A DNA stretch of 64,000 nt, from NCBI GenBank assembly GCA_026388155.1, contig JAPLKI010000013.1, positions 62,001-126,000 on the forward strand, in the 5' to 3' direction. The notes below the pieces were generated by a model. The model was given only the letters and a program-made list of their open reading frames with translations, did no database searches and had not been told where the DNA came from. This document shows, one piece after another, positions 44,852 to 53,283 of this stretch. A program made the translations under genes and the position numbers. This DNA is from Elusimicrobiota bacterium (GTDB lineage Bacteria; Elusimicrobiota; Elusimicrobia; Elusimicrobiales; UBA9959). Position 1 is the stretch's first letter. Each line of letters starts with the position of its first letter.

Positions 44852-45616
44852 ATGATGGTAGATAAAGGTATGAAAATTTCGGTGTTGATGCCGGCTCTTA
44901 ACGAGGCCAAAAATATAGAGGCGGCGATCACAAACACCCTTGCCGCATTTGACAGCACGGGGATAAACGGAGAGTTGATAGTTATAAACGATGGCAGTAC
45001 CGATGATACCCCGGCGTTTATGTGTAAGGCTGCAGCCGCGAACAAGCGGGTGCTCCTGCTGGACCACAAGACGCCGCAGGGCATAGGGGCTTCTTTCTGG
45101 GACGGTGTGGACAAAGCCTCTGGTGATGTGGTAGTTCTGCTTCCGGGAGACAACGAGAACGACCCCTGGGAGATTTTCCGCTATTACCGCCTGTTGGAGC
45201 ACGTGGACGTGGTCATCCCTTTCCTCTACAACAAAGAGGTGCGCTCGCTGTTCCGTAACGCCCTTTCCCTCGCCTACCGCTTTATCATCAACACCACCTT
45301 CCTGGTGTATTTCAATTATACCAACGGCACTGTGCTTTACCGGAAATCCATACTTAAGGAACTTCCGTGCAGGAGCACCGGCTTCTTTTTCCAGACGGAT
45401 ATTCTTATACGCCTGGTTAAAGGCGGCTACCTTTTTGCCGAGGTTCCGTATCGCCTGGGCCTGAGGAAGAGTGGTGTTTCTAAGGCAGTGAGTTTTCCAT
45501 CTTTGCTGCAGGTGATAAAGGGATACTCGCGGCTTGTGAAAGACCAGTATTTAAAAAAGCACGCCGCTGTTTCCTATACCGAGGATTCCCAAACCCTTAA
45601 GCGGCGGGGGGCCTGA
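44852..45616 (+). CDS. GT2-family glycosyltransferase
   Basis: 254-residue GT-A fold enzyme: VLMPALNEAKNIEAAI, VINDGSTDDTP, ASFWDGVDKASGDVVVLLPGD (DxD-equivalent region) and FFFQTDILIRLVKGGYLFAEVPY. This is the dolichyl-phosphate-mannose synthase/undecaprenyl-phosphate glycosyltransferase type but lacks C-terminal membrane helices. It may load a sugar onto a lipid carrier. Several ATGs (44852, 44855, 44870) are possible; GAGGGGGG sits just before the first. The 147 bp upstream hold no other gene. Confidence 0.87.
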   Translation: MMVDKGMKISVLMPALNEAKNIEAAITNTLAAFDSTGINGELIVINDGSTDDTPAFMCKAAAANKRVLLLDHKTPQGIGASFWDGVDKASGDVVVLLPGDNENDPWEIFRYYRLLEHVDVVIPFLYNKEVRSLFRNALSLAYRFIINTTFLVYFNYTNGTVLYRKSILKELPCRSTGFFFQTDILIRLVKGGYLFAEVPYRLGLRKSGVSKAVSFPSLLQVIKGYSRLVKDQYLKKHAAVSYTEDSQTLKRRGA

Positions 45617-45656
45617 ATTTGAATTTTATATGAGGCGGTAGGCAAACGGGGAGAAT

Positions 45657-46238
45657 ATGAAAAACTTTGCGGACGTGTTTCTTGATTCAATCTGGGATGG
45701 GCTGAAAAACGGCCAGTGCACGGAGGGAGGGGAAAAAATGCCGCTGGGAGAAGGGATATCCTGTTTTTACGAAGAGGTCGTTAAATGTGCAGCCAATTCC
45801 GGGAAGGTCATCTATATAGGCAACGGCGGCAGCGCCTCCATCGCGGGGCATATGGCTGCCGACCTGTGGAAAAACGGCGGGGTGAAAACGCTCTGTTTCA
45901 ACGAGCCTTCCCTGCTGACCTGTCTTTCCAACGACCTTGGATACGAGAGCGTCTTCTCGGCGCCCACGGAGAGTTACGCCGAAAAGGGAGACGTGTTCGT
46001 CGCGATAAGCAGCTCCGGCAGATCCCCCAACATCCTAAAGGCCTGCGGGGCCGCGCTTAAGAAGGGCTGCGTGCTGGTGACTTTTTCCGGCTTCGCGCCG
46101 GACAATCCGCTGCGCTCAATGGGAAGACTGAATTTCTACGTCGCATCCTCGGTTTACGGGGTGGTGGAGACCGCCCATTCGGCATTCTGCCACTCGGTGG
46201 TGGACTATGTGATAAAAAAGCGTTGCCCTAAAATATAA
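45657..46238 (+). CDS. SIS-domain sugar-phosphate isomerase (GmhA-like)
   Basis: 193 residues, a single SIS domain: YIGNGGSASIAGHMAADLWKNGG (phosphosugar-binding loop as in GmhA), CLSNDLGYESVFS, FVAISSSGRSPNILKA and a C-terminal VVETAHSAFCHSVVD helix. GmhA makes heptose-7-phosphate from sedoheptulose-7-phosphate, and with the kinase-nucleotidyltransferase fusion the pair would match the start and middle of a heptose pathway. The C-terminal HSAFCH replaces the usual HxxxHxI metal region, so the substrate may differ. Confidence 0.87.
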   Translation: MKNFADVFLDSIWDGLKNGQCTEGGEKMPLGEGISCFYEEVVKCAANSGKVIYIGNGGSASIAGHMAADLWKNGGVKTLCFNEPSLLTCLSNDLGYESVFSAPTESYAEKGDVFVAISSSGRSPNILKACGAALKKGCVLVTFSGFAPDNPLRSMGRLNFYVASSVYGVVETAHSAFCHSVVDYVIKKRCPKI

Positions 46239-46241
46239 ATA

Positions 46242-46760
46242 ATGAAAACTCTTTTATGGGGGAACCTGATATTCTTTTCCTTTTTCCTGCTTCATTTTCT
46301 GGCATGGAAAGTAAAATTGCCTGCTCGCCAGACCAAGACTATTCTTATTATTATGTTTTCCGGGCTTGCGGCATCACTTGCGGTTTTTGTTATTTTCCCC
46401 TTCCTGACTATTTTGGGCGTTAAGGCGCCTGATACTCCCGCTGAATATATCTCCGTGGCTTTATATGTAGCCTCTTTTGTTTTGGCCTACATGATAACCT
46501 ACTCCGGCATAGAGGCTGATAGCCCCACTCTGGTTATGATGAAAATAATAGCTGATGCCAGAGAAAAAGGCATACAAACAGAAGAATTTTTTAATATGCT
46601 TAACAACGATATCCTTGTAAAACCGCGCCTTAGGGACTTAATAATCGACAAAATGGTATTTATAAGAGAAGAAAGATATATTTTAACCGCAAAAGGAAAA
46701 ATATTTGCTGAAATTTTTATACTCTACCGCAAAATCCTTGGGCTGGGGAAGGGCGGCTAA
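46242..46760 (+). CDS. Small membrane protein with soluble C-terminal domain (A of pair)
   Basis: 172 residues. Three hydrophobic segments (about 4-22, 33-58, 68-92) occupy the first half. The second half is soluble, helix-rich and looks like a winged helix (MMKIIADAREKGIQTEEFFNML, LRDLIIDKMVFIREERYILTAKGK), ending FAEIFILYRKIL. No known family recognised. It starts 3 bp after the SIS gene and its stop abuts the start of the next gene, which has the same plan. AT-richer than the upstream sugar genes. It could be a membrane-tethered regulator or an assembly factor. Confidence 0.7.
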   Translation: MKTLLWGNLIFFSFFLLHFLAWKVKLPARQTKTILIIMFSGLAASLAVFVIFPFLTILGVKAPDTPAEYISVALYVASFVLAYMITYSGIEADSPTLVMMKIIADAREKGIQTEEFFNMLNNDILVKPRLRDLIIDKMVFIREERYILTAKGKIFAEIFILYRKILGLGKGG

Positions 46761-47243
46761 ATGACAATGCTGCAGGCACTTTCACCCGTTCTGGCGCTTG
46801 CTGCTAACTGCATAACGCAGATATTAATATGCCGCATCAGCAAATCCCTGCTTAAATCGGTTTATGTGGGGTTTTTAGCGGGATTGGGTGTCTATACGTT
46901 GCGAAATGGTTTATCAGCGGAAATGTTGACGGGGGTTATTACCTACGGCGTTTTAAGTTACTGCTATTTCCATTTCATAAACCTTGGTGAAACAGCGCGA
47001 AGAATAAGGATACTGCGTGAAATCAATGACGCAATGCCGCAGGGGCTTTCCGAAAAGGAGCTGCTTTCAAAATACAACGCAAAAACCATTTTAGCCGTAC
47101 GGTTTCGCCGGCTGATAAACAACTCACAGGTAATTAACCGGGGGGACCGCTATTATCTCGGAAAACCCACCGTCTTATATATGGCGCAGATACTTATATT
47201 TATGAAAAAGCTGCTGCTGGGAAGAACCGGCGAGATATTATGA
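46761..47243 (+). CDS. Small membrane protein with soluble C-terminal domain (B of pair)
   Basis: 160 residues. Hydrophobic segments at about 5-25, 32-47 and 53-76 are followed by a soluble tail (ILREINDAMPQGLSEKELLSKY, LAVRFRRLINNSQVINRGDRYYLGKP) whose spacing mirrors that of the preceding protein, including a final MAQILIFMKKLL amphipathic segment. It begins at the base after the preceding stop. No family recognised. The shared plan suggests a heterodimeric or successive pair. Confidence 0.7.
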   Translation: MTMLQALSPVLALAANCITQILICRISKSLLKSVYVGFLAGLGVYTLRNGLSAEMLTGVITYGVLSYCYFHFINLGETARRIRILREINDAMPQGLSEKELLSKYNAKTILAVRFRRLINNSQVINRGDRYYLGKPTVLYMAQILIFMKKLLLGRTGEIL

Positions 47244-47292
47244 AATAAGTGCTTACATCGCGGTTATCTGACCGGGGGGAAAGGAGCGTACA

Positions 47293-48669
47293 ATGGGAAA
47301 ATATCGCTATGTGATTTTGGCCTCTGTCCCTTTTATAGTCCTGTGCGTTTTTCTTATATCCACCACTTCGAATTTGCCGGTTTCGGACCAATGGGCGCTG
47401 GTTCCGTTGCTGGAAAAATGGTATGCCGGCAGTTTAACATTGCGGGATTTTATTACTCAGTACGCTGACCATCGGGTTTTCTTTCCTAGGCTGATTGTGG
47501 TGCTCATGGCGGCAATCACCCATTGGAATCTTTACTGTGAAGTCGCAGCCAATTTGTTCATGGGCATTCTTGTCTGCACGATTCTTTTCTACCAGATAAG
47601 AAAAATGGAAATATTCTTCAAGGTGCAAGCCAGCGCAATATATTTTTTTGTGTCGGTCTTTGTTTTCTCTGTGGCGCAGAGCGATAATTGGTTCTGCGCG
47701 CAAATAGGCCCGTTTTTATGCATTTTATCTTCTATCGCAGGAGTTATTTTTCTTTCCTCGCCGACATTCGACTTGAAAAAGTTTTTATTCGCCATAGCGG
47801 CCGGCATAATTGCGACCTACTCGTATGCCAACGGCCTGCTTTTTTGGATCATCGGATTCCTGATTTTGTGTGTGCGCCCGCTTAGCAGGAAAAAGGCCGC
47901 CCTTACAGCATGGTGCGCAATTTCCGGCCTGGTAGCGGCAAGTTATCTATGGAACTTTCAAAAGCCACCCCAGCGCCCTTCGCTTCTGTTAGCCGTGCAT
48001 CATCCGTTGCAGGCCGCCGGATATTTCTTTGTTTTTTTAGGCAGTCCTCTTTTGCCCTTTGAGAGATTTGCCGCACTTATCGGCTTTTTTGGTTTATTTT
48101 GCCTCACGGCTTCCATTTTTGTGGCGTATCATGCATACATGGCGACGCAAAAAAATCCGGTGGCTTTATTGCAGCTCTTTCCCTGGTTCGCATTGGCTTT
48201 TTTTAGCATTGCCAGCGCGATTCTTGTAACTATTGGAAGGGTGGGGTTTGGCATTGCCCAGGCAACGGCGCCACGCTATGTCACACAGTCAAATCTTTTA
48301 TGGATTGCTCTAATTGTGTTGACTCCGATCGCTGCGCAATCATTTATGCAGGTGTATTCCGGACTTTTGTCAAATATTGCGCGAAACAAAGTCCTGCAAT
48401 ATGTTTGCTTGATTGGTTTTTTTGCGCTGCAAATAAGCGTGACAAAGCAAAAGTGGTTTTGGGGAAAAGTGAGTAAGGATGAACTGACGAGCATCGGGAA
48501 TGCCTTGCTGGCCGGGGACTATAATGAAGAGCGGATTAAAGCTAGGATATATGCGCCTGGCAATATCCGTGACCGGGTTGCCTTTTTGAGGGAGCACCGG
48601 CTGGCCCTGTTTCGCGGCCGGGAACCAAACACTGGCGAAGCCGCGGCAAAGCCGCCGCCGCTAAAATAG
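47293..48669 (+). CDS. Polytopic membrane protein, possible GT-C glycosyltransferase or polymerase
   Basis: 458 residues with about ten transmembrane segments. The first periplasmic loop has SDQWALVPLLEKW, DFITQYADHRVFFPRL, an acidic/aromatic loop as in GT-C transferases and polymerases of bacterial polysaccharide loci. The C-terminal ~60 residues are soluble. SD GGGGGAAAGGAG lies before ATG 47293. Could be a Wzy-like polymerase or a lipid-linked sugar transferase; the sequence does not decide. It is the last gene of the plus-strand run, converging on the methyltransferase. Confidence 0.72.
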   Translation: MGKYRYVILASVPFIVLCVFLISTTSNLPVSDQWALVPLLEKWYAGSLTLRDFITQYADHRVFFPRLIVVLMAAITHWNLYCEVAANLFMGILVCTILFYQIRKMEIFFKVQASAIYFFVSVFVFSVAQSDNWFCAQIGPFLCILSSIAGVIFLSSPTFDLKKFLFAIAAGIIATYSYANGLLFWIIGFLILCVRPLSRKKAALTAWCAISGLVAASYLWNFQKPPQRPSLLLAVHHPLQAAGYFFVFLGSPLLPFERFAALIGFFGLFCLTASIFVAYHAYMATQKNPVALLQLFPWFALAFFSIASAILVTIGRVGFGIAQATAPRYVTQSNLLWIALIVLTPIAAQSFMQVYSGLLSNIARNKVLQYVCLIGFFALQISVTKQKWFWGKVSKDELTSIGNALLAGDYNEERIKARIYAPGNIRDRVAFLREHRLALFRGREPNTGEAAAKPPPLK

Positions 48670-48748
48670 CGCGAAAGCGGCGCTTCCTGCCGGTTGTATG
48701 CTCCCCTTTCAGATTACCTGACCGCGCCGCCGGCACGGCCAATGCTGT

Positions 48749-49594
48749 TCACGACTTCTTCACTATCAATAACATCTCATTAGTGGGGATTTTAAACCGC
48801 AGGCGTGGATGATTTTTTTTAAAAAAACCGGAACCGATCTGAAAAATATTCAGCGACGTGAATTCTTTTAACCGGTGGAATATGTCATAAAGAAAGTAAT
48901 TGCTGTAGTGGGCTGAGCTATATGTTTCTTTAAAGCCGTATTTGCCCAACATGAATAAAAGATTTTCTTTGTTGAAATAAAATAAATGCTCCGGCGGTTT
49001 TATCGAAAAAAGCGGCAACAACCCGCCGGTGTTTATTGTTGTGATGACTAATAAACCGTTTTTCTTGATAATCCTCTTGATTTTGTCAATTACCGCATCG
49101 GGGTCCCGCAAATGCTCTATGGTGCCCACCAAAAACACCACATCAAAATAGTCGGCCGCAAACAAGTCATAATTCAATTCAGAGTTAAACACGTTTAATT
49201 TTAATTTGTTTTTCGCATATTCATATGCGCATTTGCTCAATTCCACCCCGAAAACTTCGCATTCTCTCTTGCGCGCCTCATCGAGCAGGAAACCGTGCGC
49301 GCAGCCAACATCCAGGATTTTTAATCCTTTCAGTTTTATTGTTTTGCTTACGGTTTCCAGTAAATTAACCGCATTCGCCCTGTGATTGATTTCGTCCGCC
49401 AGATAATTCTGGTATCCAATTTTAGTGCTGTTGTTATAGTATTTCTCGTTATAAAAATTTTCCAATTTCTCTTTTTTCACGTCACCGATCCATATTAACC
49501 CGCAATTGCGGCATCTATAAGCGGCAAACACATCTACATTCTTAAGGAATCCGACTTTGTCGGAGCCGCAAACATAACAATTGAATTCTGCCAT
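48749..49594 (-). CDS. Class I SAM methyltransferase with N-terminal zinc-binding motif
   Basis: 281 residues from ATG 49594 with GGGAGA upstream; 31 further in-frame residues are rejected. The N-terminal C-Y-V-C-G...C-R-N-C-G is a zinc-binding knuckle often found on sugar-locus methyltransferases. The SAM fold has ILDVGCAHGFLLDEA (motif I), VFGVELS and YFDVVFLVGTIEHLRDPDAV. It is likely a C- or O-methyltransferase of a sugar or polysaccharide. Markedly AT-rich, unlike the flippase upstream of it on the minus strand, suggesting recent gain. Confidence 0.87.
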   Translation of the reverse strand: MAEFNCYVCGSDKVGFLKNVDVFAAYRCRNCGLIWIGDVKKEKLENFYNEKYYNNSTKIGYQNYLADEINHRANAVNLLETVSKTIKLKGLKILDVGCAHGFLLDEARKRECEVFGVELSKCAYEYAKNKLKLNVFNSELNYDLFAADYFDVVFLVGTIEHLRDPDAVIDKIKRIIKKNGLLVITTINTGGLLPLFSIKPPEHLFYFNKENLLFMLGKYGFKETYSSAHYSNYFLYDIFHRLKEFTSLNIFQIGSGFFKKNHPRLRFKIPTNEMLLIVKKS

Positions 49595-49827
49595 TACGTT
49601 CTCCCGCGATCTTACTCGGGTTCCGGTCTTTGCCGCCGAACTGCTTACCGCTGATGAAAAAATTACCGGCATTAACTCCTCAAACACTTATGCAACTTGC
49701 TTAGCGGCTTTTTTATTCCCGGCGCGTCACCATACAATTAAACACCCGGTCAAACACGATCGCTCCAGCCGGTTATGGGTACACCGTTCTTGCATTTTCC
49801 GCCGCCGGCTGAATTCAGCCGGGCAGA

Positions 49828-51177
49828 TCATTCCTTCTGCCATTTGGCGCGTTTTTTAAAGAAGATGTTGGCCGCCGGCAAAGCGGCGGCCAGCGATATC
49901 AGCGCCGACGAAGCGGCTACCGCGGAAAATCCGGAATACTTGGCCGTTAAGGGGACCAAAGCCGCGTAGGCCAAGCCTATACCCAAATTAAGATGCATGT
50001 AGGGTTCGTGACGGTACGCCCTGAGGTAACAGGCCATCGCGGCCACGGGAAGTTGGAACAATGCCGCCAACATAAACAGGCCCAGCGGAAGCGTCGCCGG
50101 TAGCCTTAGGACCCAGGGATGATGAATATAATGAAGCCCAGCCAGTAAAATTACCACAGGCAGCAGGAGCGTCAAAGCGACCAATGCCATTTGCCTGAAT
50201 GCTCTCCGGAATAACCCGTTTAACTCCGCGAATTGTCTTTTTGCTATAAGCCAGCTGAACTCGGGTATCCTGCACCGCACCCAATTAAGAGGAATATTGA
50301 TCAGGGCGGTCGTTATTGTGCCGGCCACGCCCATTTGTCCGGCCACAACAGGGCCGCAGAAATAAAACAATACCGGGGTGACAAACGACATCGTGAAATA
50401 GCCGGACGACACACTGACGGCGAGCCGCCACTGCAGCGGCCAGATCCTCGTTTTCCAGTCTATAAGCCCCCTGGTTTTCATTCGCAGGAGCGCGGCGAAA
50501 AATTTCCCGTACTTAGCGAGCAGAATTGAAACGATAAGCGCAAATGAGGCCGCTGAAGCGGCAGCCGGAGCCCATAGCCCGACGCCGCACAAAATAGCCG
50601 TCCAGGTAACCATGCTGCTTACCGCCGCCTGCATAAGCCGGTATTTGCTGGTGGCATGCAATTGGCCGCAGCCGTCAAGGATGTAAAGCGCCGGGGTCAC
50701 AAAAAAATTCAGGAACCCGGCAAGACAAAAAGCGAGCCAGGCTGAATTTACTCCGGCCGGGGTCAGGGCCTTGGAGTTGAAAAAAAATATCCCGCCTATC
50801 GCTACCGAAGAGAATGCCGCTGTCCCCGCCCAGAAGAACCATTTATACGCTATGCGCAATATCTCCGCCAGCTTGCATTTTTCATCGTCATCGCCGATAA
50901 TGCCGTTTTTATCGTCCAGGCCCAGTTTCGCCCAGATATGCCCCGCCATAAGCTGAAATACGGACCCGGCTCCAAGTTCCAGCATGTTCGCCAGAGCAAG
51001 AACGCCGTAAAACGTGTAATAATAGCCCTGTTCTGAAGGCGTCAGAAAGGTTATTATCAGGAAAACGCTTAGGGGACCGGCCAGGATGGACCAGCTGTAA
51101 GTAAACACCGCAAAAACTATGGCACGGTTCACCCCGGCTTTTATGGCTAGTTCCTTTACATTCTGTTTCAGGTTCAT
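49828..51177 (-). CDS. Oligosaccharide flippase (Wzx/MATE-like)
   Basis: 449 residues, about twelve hydrophobic helices. N-terminal GVNRAIVFAVFTYSWSILAGPLSVFLI and LTPSEQGYYYTFYGVLAL resemble polysaccharide-export flippases of the MOP superfamily. It would move undecaprenyl-linked repeat units across the inner membrane. Gap of 58 bp to the upstream glycosyltransferase on the same strand. The 233 bp between its stop and the methyltransferase start hold no recognised gene. Confidence 0.82.
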   Translation of the reverse strand: MNLKQNVKELAIKAGVNRAIVFAVFTYSWSILAGPLSVFLIITFLTPSEQGYYYTFYGVLALANMLELGAGSVFQLMAGHIWAKLGLDDKNGIIGDDDEKCKLAEILRIAYKWFFWAGTAAFSSVAIGGIFFFNSKALTPAGVNSAWLAFCLAGFLNFFVTPALYILDGCGQLHATSKYRLMQAAVSSMVTWTAILCGVGLWAPAAASAASFALIVSILLAKYGKFFAALLRMKTRGLIDWKTRIWPLQWRLAVSVSSGYFTMSFVTPVLFYFCGPVVAGQMGVAGTITTALINIPLNWVRCRIPEFSWLIAKRQFAELNGLFRRAFRQMALVALTLLLPVVILLAGLHYIHHPWVLRLPATLPLGLFMLAALFQLPVAAMACYLRAYRHEPYMHLNLGIGLAYAALVPLTAKYSGFSAVAASSALISLAAALPAANIFFKKRAKWQKE

Positions 51178-51235
51178 ATGAAAGCTCGGTCCTTGAACGC
51201 CTGGCTGGCCGGTCAGGGCCGGCGTATTGTAAAAG

Positions 51236-52267
51236 TCACAGGCTGTTAATAATTTTCAGATATCTGCTCGTAAATATTTTTTCCGAAAAATTCTCCTTAA
51301 CATAACGCGCCGCGTTCAGGCCCACGCTCTTCCTTAATTCGGCCGACGCGCCCAACTGCCTTATCGCCCGCACCCAGTCCAAGGGACTGCGTGCGATAAA
51401 GCCGGTCACTCCCTCCCGTATCGCCTCAACGTGGGACTCCACCGGGCCGGTCACTACCGGAAGCCCCATGCCCATCATCAGCAGGGCTCTTCCCGCCGGT
51501 TTTGCCATGATAAAGGGGCTGTCGCAGTCCACCGGCACTATCCCTATATGGCATTTCGCGGTTTCCGTCAGGAAGGCCGTGTAATCCCAATTGACCAGGC
51601 GGCATGAAATCCTCTGTCCGCGGATAAAATCTTTAGCGCTTCGCGGTTGCTTTCCAAGGTAGCGGCCCTGGGTGTAATCGGAGGTTATGAGGACGAGCTC
51701 GTATCCGCCTTCCTCCGCCAGCATGTCAAGCGTTCGGCCCATGGCCTTGAATCCATGGAGGCTGGCCACATTTCCGAACCACGCGATCCGGCACGGTTTT
51801 TCCTGTTCGCAGCCTGCCCGGAACGACAGGATGTCCTCCGTAATCGCATCGGTAATAATTGCGGAATTCTTGTTCAATTTCGTGAATTTGCGCTGCAGCG
51901 CGGAGCTTCCGACAACAATACGACTGCATTTTTCTATCATTTTGCCTAGGCGGCGGAACCGGCTTTCAATAATATCAAACTTGAGGCGATAGTAAACCCT
52001 GCCCGCCAGGAGATAGTTGGAATAGGGGAAGGAGAGAACATCGTCCACGCTGTCGCCTATAAGCGGAATCCCCGCGGCACAAAGGCTGTTGAACGTCCGT
52101 TCGTTGCGGAGGGTGATCGGGATTATCACGGCGTCATATTTTTTGTTTTCATTCCAATATTCCGCCGTATGCCCGAACTCCGGCAGATTTCTTGTTAAAA
52201 TGTCGTAGCGCCATTTGTGCATCACATGCGCCGGGTCGGAGTCAAAAGGTATGATCCCTATATTCAT
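51236..52267 (-). CDS. Glycosyltransferase, GT4-like
   Basis: 343 residues from ATG 52267. N-terminal MNIGIIPFDSDPAHVMHKWRYDIL is followed by a Rossmann-like half; the C-terminal half has RIAWFGNVASLHGFKAM, CHIGIVPVDCDSPFIMAKPAGRALLMMGMGLPVV and AREGVTGF-like EGVTGFIARSP, as in GT-B retaining transferases. It is more divergent than the GT4 at 34200. The start is 8 bp beyond the end of the upstream GT2 gene, consistent with tight coupling. Sugar unknown. Confidence 0.78.
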   Translation of the reverse strand: MNIGIIPFDSDPAHVMHKWRYDILTRNLPEFGHTAEYWNENKKYDAVIIPITLRNERTFNSLCAAGIPLIGDSVDDVLSFPYSNYLLAGRVYYRLKFDIIESRFRRLGKMIEKCSRIVVGSSALQRKFTKLNKNSAIITDAITEDILSFRAGCEQEKPCRIAWFGNVASLHGFKAMGRTLDMLAEEGGYELVLITSDYTQGRYLGKQPRSAKDFIRGQRISCRLVNWDYTAFLTETAKCHIGIVPVDCDSPFIMAKPAGRALLMMGMGLPVVTGPVESHVEAIREGVTGFIARSPLDWVRAIRQLGASAELRKSVGLNAARYVKENFSEKIFTSRYLKIINSL

Positions 52268-52274
52268 AAAAGTC

Positions 52275-53255
52275 TTATCCGCCAGCGCGCGCAAAGGGGG
52301 AACGGAGCATGGCGAACAGTTTCGACCGCCAATGCGACAGGATCGCGAGATTTATATGTGCGAACTCCGCCGGAGAAATACCGCTTTTTTTGATCAAGAT
52401 CCTCGTCAGCCGGAAAAAAGCGCTCTTGTGATAGATCAGAATGCGCTTATAGATGTTCCCGGCCTCGGTAAGAACCACTCTTTTCCGCCAGGCCGCCAGC
52501 TCCGGCGCCGTAAAAAAACCGCTTTCAGCGGCCATCTCATAGGGCCTGGCAAACCAGTCGGCATGATTAAGCAGGATATCGGGGTCCCGGCTGTAGTTGT
52601 AAATCAGATTGTTCTCGTGAGCCCTGTAGACGGAAACGGCTTTTTTTATGAAACCGACATCTCCGGTCAGGCACATCTTCAAAAAAAGCTCGGAATCGCA
52701 GGCGATATTGTGATCGTTGGAAAAAGCCTTCAGCTTCAAGGCAAGCGTCTTATTGAAAAGCACATTGCAAAGCATAAAGTCCTGCTGACCGAGATTGTTG
52801 CGCGTTAAAAATATCTTTTTTCCGCTTTGTACCCTGTCAAAAGGCAGATCCAGCGCGAAATCCCCGTCCGCCGTTTTTTTGTATCCATTGGCATACACCA
52901 GCACCACTTCGGGGAATTCGCGTATCAGCGCCACCGCGTCTTTTATGTAATCAGGGTCGATCAGAAAATCATCGTCGGAAAGTATTAAGAACCAGTCCCC
53001 GGAAGAATATTCCAACAGGGCCTTCCGCCAATTGGGCACCATGCCTATATTTGAATCGTTCCTGAAATACCTGAATCTGGGGTTATTGATATAGCCGGCC
53101 GCAACCGCCGGAGTGTTATCGGCGGAAGCGTTGTCGGCCACTATAACTTCAAGGCCGGGATATGTCTGGGCCAACGCCGAGTCCACAGCCTCTTTCAAAA
53201 AGCCCGCACGGTTAAGGGTCGGGATTATTATGCTTATTTTCAGTCCTGGGTCCAT
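52275..53255 (-). CDS. GT2-family glycosyltransferase
   Basis: 326 residues. ISIIIPTLNRAGFLKEAVDSAL, VIVADNASADNTPAV, GDWFLILSDDDFLI (DxD metal site) and CDSELFLKMCLTGDVGFI are the standard GT-A signatures. It transfers a sugar in cell-surface glycan assembly. The C-terminal ~90 residues are helical and basic. It lies between the B12-type radical SAM gene (29-bp gap) and the GT4-like gene. Confidence 0.9.
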   Translation of the reverse strand: MDPGLKISIIIPTLNRAGFLKEAVDSALAQTYPGLEVIVADNASADNTPAVAAGYINNPRFRYFRNDSNIGMVPNWRKALLEYSSGDWFLILSDDDFLIDPDYIKDAVALIREFPEVVLVYANGYKKTADGDFALDLPFDRVQSGKKIFLTRNNLGQQDFMLCNVLFNKTLALKLKAFSNDHNIACDSELFLKMCLTGDVGFIKKAVSVYRAHENNLIYNYSRDPDILLNHADWFARPYEMAAESGFFTAPELAAWRKRVVLTEAGNIYKRILIYHKSAFFRLTRILIKKSGISPAEFAHINLAILSHWRSKLFAMLRSPFARAGG

Positions 53256-53283
53256 AGCTCCGGAAAACCTCTCAATCCCGCGG

